NCBI RefSeq assembly: GCF_030657435.1
Contig: NZ_JAUTWS010000012.1
Coordinates: 124,001-188,000, forward strand
Length of the DNA: 64,000 nt
Source: Paracraurococcus lichenis
Lineage (GTDB): Bacteria; Pseudomonadota; Alphaproteobacteria; Acetobacterales; Acetobacteraceae
Direction of reading: 5' to 3'
The position numbers were made by a program, and so were the translations under genes. How positions within the stretch are numbered: position 1 is the stretch's first letter; the number at the start of each line of letters is the position of its first letter. Shown in pieces: positions 61,488 to 64,000 of this stretch. The notes beneath the pieces were generated by a model, which made no database searches, was not told the DNA's origin, and was given only the letters and a program-made list of their open reading frames with translations.

Positions 61488-61530
61488 TTTCGGCGAAATT
61501 GGGCCAGGATCGGGCCACTCTTGGCCGAAA
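61488..61530. promoter_or_regulatory. Inverted repeat between phhA and the Lrp gene, candidate operator
   Basis: TTTCGGC (61488-61494) and GCCGAAA (61524-61530) flank a core with repeated GGGCCA units (61501-61517). Spacing of about three helical turns and position between divergent genes fit an Lrp/AsnC operator. Confidence 0.5.
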
Positions 61531-61551
61531 TCGCTACCGAGGAGGGCTTCC

Positions 61552-62025
61552 GTGGCGAAAGACGCCATCGAGCTGGATGCCATCGACCGCCGCATCCTGC
61601 GCGCCCTGCAGCGCGACGGCCGATTGCCGGTGGTGGCGCTGGGCGAGCAGGTCGGGCTCTCCCCCACGCCCTGCCAGAGGCGGGTGAAACGGCTGGAGGA
61701 GGCTGGGGTGATCGCTCGCTACACCGCGGTCCTGGACCCCCGCCGGCTGGGCCTGCCGCTGCAGGCCTTCGTCATGGTGGCGCTCGAGAGCCATGCGGAG
61801 GAGGTCGTGTCGCGCTTCCACCGGGCGCTGGCGGAGCGGCCGGAGGTGCTGGCGGCCTATGCCATGAGCGGCGAGATGGACTACCTGCTGCACGTGCTGG
61901 CGGCGGATTTCGAGGCCTATGCGGAATTCGCCCTGAAGGCGCTGCTGCGCATGCCGGGGGTGAAGGAGACGAAAAGCTCCTTCGTGCTCGATGCGCTGAA
62001 GCCACCGGGCGACGTGCCGGTATAG
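61552..62025 (+). CDS. Lrp/AsnC family regulator, likely of phenylalanine/tyrosine catabolism
   Basis: A 157-residue regulator with GTG start preceded by GAGGAGGG. Winged HTH: IDRRILRALQRDGRLPVVAL and VGLSPTPCQRRVKRLEEAGV; RAM domain: LPLQAFVMVALESH and YAMSGEMDYLLHVLAADFEA. Divergent from phhA-hppD across a 104-base region with an inverted repeat, which makes those genes its probable targets. Diverged from the other Lrp copy at 36278. Confidence 0.92.
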   Translation: MAKDAIELDAIDRRILRALQRDGRLPVVALGEQVGLSPTPCQRRVKRLEEAGVIARYTAVLDPRRLGLPLQAFVMVALESHAEEVVSRFHRALAERPEVLAAYAMSGEMDYLLHVLAADFEAYAEFALKALLRMPGVKETKSSFVLDALKPPGDVPV

Positions 62026-62570
62026 AGCCCTGTCCGGTGGGCGCCGATGCCAGGGTGCACCTCGGCCGGTGCCGGGCGGCGTGGATGGGCCGGCAGCGTT
62101 ACCGGCAGCCTGGCGCCTCGACGCGGGCCTCCCGCGGCCACCCGCCCGGGCCGGGCCGCCTCCGGCGAAGGGCGCGGCTCAAGGTGAGGTCCTGGTCGGG
62201 TTGGCCGATGCGTGACCGGAGAGGCTCGGGCGAGCCTCGACAGGGCGGATCCGGTCCGGGGCCGGCCGCTGGGCGCGACCTGTTCCAGCCAAAAACCATG
62301 CCTTGGAACACGTCGCCGCACCATCGCCGGTAGAGGCATGGCTCGGCCTGCCACTGCGGCAGGCACCGCCCCCGCGCGCGGAAGACACGCATCCGGTAAT
62401 ATTTTCGGTCGAATTGAACCCGACGGTTCGGGCTGCAGTTTGCCTCGGACCATGGCGCTGCCGGTCGGATCGTCCGGCCGGGCCGATCATCGCCTTCTGC
62501 AAACCATCACCATGCGAGAAGTCCCGCCGGGTGGCGCTCTCTCGCGGCAGGCCGAGGAATGGCGGACAGG
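62026..62570. other. Intergenic region upstream of the sensor kinase
   Basis: 545 bases without a supported gene. It contains a hairpin GAGGCTCG-GG-CGAGCCTC (62221-62238), an inverted repeat TGTTCCA (62281-62287)/TGGAACA (62304-62310), a hairpin GCCTGCC-ACTGC-GGCAGGC (62346-62364) and an AT-rich patch near 62395-62420 that may hold the kinase promoter. Confidence 0.45.
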
Positions 62571-64000
62571 ATGACCGGTTCCGAACCGGGTATCGACGAC
62601 AGGACCTACCGCCTCCTCGTGGATGCGGTGATCGACTATGCCATCTTCCTGCTCGACCCCGCGGGCCGGGTCAGCAGTTGGAACCCCGGGGCGCAGCACC
62701 TGAAGGGCTACACCGCCGAGGAGGCCATCGGGCAGCCCTTCTCCATCTTCTTCACCGAAGAGGATCGCCGCCAGGGCCGCCCCGAGGCGATCCTCGACTC
62801 CGCCCGGCAGGGGGGGCGCACCGAGAACGAGGGCTGGCGGCTGCGGAAGGACGGCACCCGGTTCTGGGCCCTGGCCATCCTCGATCCGGTCCGCGACCCG
62901 GCAGGGCGCCTCGTCGGCTTCGCCAAGATCACCCGCGACATGACGAAGCGCCACGAGGCCGAGCAGGCCTTGCGCGAGAGCGAGCGGCGCTTCCGCCTGC
63001 TCGTGCAGGGGGTGACCGACTACGCCATCTTCATGCTCGATCCCGAGGGGATCGTGGTCGACTGGAATACCGGGGCGCGGCGCATCAAGGGCTATGAGGC
63101 GGCGGAGATCGTCGGCCAGCATTTCTCCCGCTTCTATACCGAGGAGGAGCGCGCCGCCGGCGAGCCGCAACGGGCCCTGGAGCAGGCGAGGGCAAGCGGA
63201 CATGTCGAGGCCGAGGGCTGGCGTGTCCGCAAGGATGGCAGCCGGTTCTGGGCGAGCGTGGTGCTCGATGCGATCCGCGACGAGGACGGCAGGCTGATCG
63301 GCTTCGCCAAGGTGACGCGCGACATCACCGAACGGCACGAAGCCCAGCGCGCGGCGGAGACCCTGCGGGAGCAGATGGCCCAGATCCAGCGGCTGGAAGC
63401 CATCGGCCAACTCACGGCGGGCGTCGCACACAATTTCAGCAACCTGATCCAGATCGTCCTCAGCAGTGTCCGGCTGGCCAGCGCGGCGGCCGGCGATGCC
63501 GAGCGCGTGAGGCGCATCCTCGCCGACCTGCGGGCGTCCGCGCTGGAGCGGGCGGGCCTCGCCGAGCATCTGCTCGCCTTCTCGCAGGACCTGCCGACGG
63601 CACCCGAGGTCATCGACACGGCCGACCATATAAGCCGGGCGGCGGACCTGTTCGGCCGGTCGCTGCGCGGCAGGATCCAGGTCGATCTCGACCTTGATGA
63701 GGACCTCTGGCCCATCCGGGTGGACCCGGCGCAGTTCGAGCTGGCGCTGCTCAACGTCGCCCTGAATGCCCGCGATGCCATGCCGGATGGCGGGCGGCTC
63801 ACGGTGACCGCGCAGAACGTGAACTTGGACGAAGGGCCGTCGGGGCTGGCCGGGCGGGCCGTTTCGATCCGCCTGCGCGATACCGGCGTCGGCATCCCGC
63901 GCGGGGTGCTCGGGCGCGTCTTCGAGCCCTTCTTCACGACCAAGCCGCGGAGCGAGGGCACCGGGCTCGGGCTCAGCCAGGCCTATGGCTTCGCCGAGCA
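62571..64000 (+). CDS. PAS-PAS sensor histidine kinase, cut by the window end
   Basis: At least 476 residues, open to the end of the window. PAS 1 about 12-130 and PAS 2 about 140-255 are near duplicates (VIDYAIFLLDPAGRVSSWNP against VTDYAIFMLDPEGIVVDWNT). The dimerisation helix carries His287 in LTAGVAHNFSNLIQIV, where the residue after His is Asn rather than the common Glu or Asp. ATPase motifs: NVALNARDAMPDGG, DTGVGIP, FEPFFTTKP and GTGLGLSQ. No transmembrane helix precedes the PAS domains, so it is cytosolic. A receiver may follow beyond the window. ATG 62559 in frame is an alternative start. Confidence 0.93.
   Translation, partial: MTGSEPGIDDRTYRLLVDAVIDYAIFLLDPAGRVSSWNPGAQHLKGYTAEEAIGQPFSIFFTEEDRRQGRPEAILDSARQGGRTENEGWRLRKDGTRFWALAILDPVRDPAGRLVGFAKITRDMTKRHEAEQALRESERRFRLLVQGVTDYAIFMLDPEGIVVDWNTGARRIKGYEAAEIVGQHFSRFYTEEERAAGEPQRALEQARASGHVEAEGWRVRKDGSRFWASVVLDAIRDEDGRLIGFAKVTRDITERHEAQRAAETLREQMAQIQRLEAIGQLTAGVAHNFSNLIQIVLSSVRLASAAAGDAERVRRILADLRASALERAGLAEHLLAFSQDLPTAPEVIDTADHISRAADLFGRSLRGRIQVDLDLDEDLWPIRVDPAQFELALLNVALNARDAMPDGGRLTVTAQNVNLDEGPSGLAGRAVSIRLRDTGVGIPRGVLGRVFEPFFTTKPRSEGTGLGLSQAYGFAE

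Overview
This is 64 kb of very GC-rich bacterial chromosome with third codon positions almost all G or C. It carries about 70 protein genes and no rRNA, tRNA, insertion sequence, prophage or CRISPR that I can see. CtrA (phosphoacceptor Asp51), a ChpT-like phosphotransferase, DUF1491 and DUF3553 proteins, three-gene tripartite tricarboxylate (TTT) uptake genes and an ornithine decarboxylase with a long structured leader all point to an alphaproteobacterium. An Acetobacteraceae (Roseomonas-like) or other Rhodospirillales member is the best guess; that placement is inference.

Layout: 1-5.8 kb holds the end of a TRAP permease gene, a glycine-zipper lipoprotein, a CBS-BON protein downstream of a CPA1 antiporter, a PDZ serine protease, a 51-residue membrane protein, an ABM monooxygenase and an SDR protein. 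5.9-14.2 kb holds tctCBA divergent from a tightly coupled operon (M20 amidohydrolase, creatininase-like, two PanE-like reductases, a glyoxalase-like protein), together a probable uptake and catabolism module. 14.3-21.5 kb holds cytochrome b561, small conserved proteins, an OmpR-type regulator and a three-gene MotA/MotB/OmpA-like operon with a very long coiled coil. 21.6-32.7 kb is mostly housekeeping: suhB-like, efp, Uma2, serA, aat with a coupled methyltransferase, accC-accB-aroQ, thiS-thiG.

32.9-34.5 kb encodes a sulfide dehydrogenase pair (cytochrome c plus flavoprotein). 35.0-36.2 kb is ornithine decarboxylase, whose leader ends in a hairpin that buries its Shine-Dalgarno; the leader fits the speF RNA family in place and size. 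36.3-44.4 kb has an Lrp regulator, two divergent dipeptide-type solute-binding proteins and a fully overlapping ABC operon that ends in two tiny lipoproteins. 44.4-49.9 kb carries MFS, HEPN/MNT, NAD kinase, a nitrilase-family enzyme, moaA and a DUF3553 protein.

50.0-59.3 kb is the motility-signalling block: chpT-like, cheA-W-Y-B-R on one strand, ctrA opposed, and fliI-fliJ divergent from ctrA. 59.4-62.0 kb is tyrosine/phenylalanine catabolism (phhA, hppD) divergent from an Lrp regulator, and the window ends inside a double-PAS histidine kinase.

Best candidates for something undescribed are the 9.3-14.2 kb catabolic operon with tctCBA, the non-flagellar MotAB-like motor operon at 17.9-21.5 kb, and the nested mini-lipoproteins at 44.1-44.4 kb.
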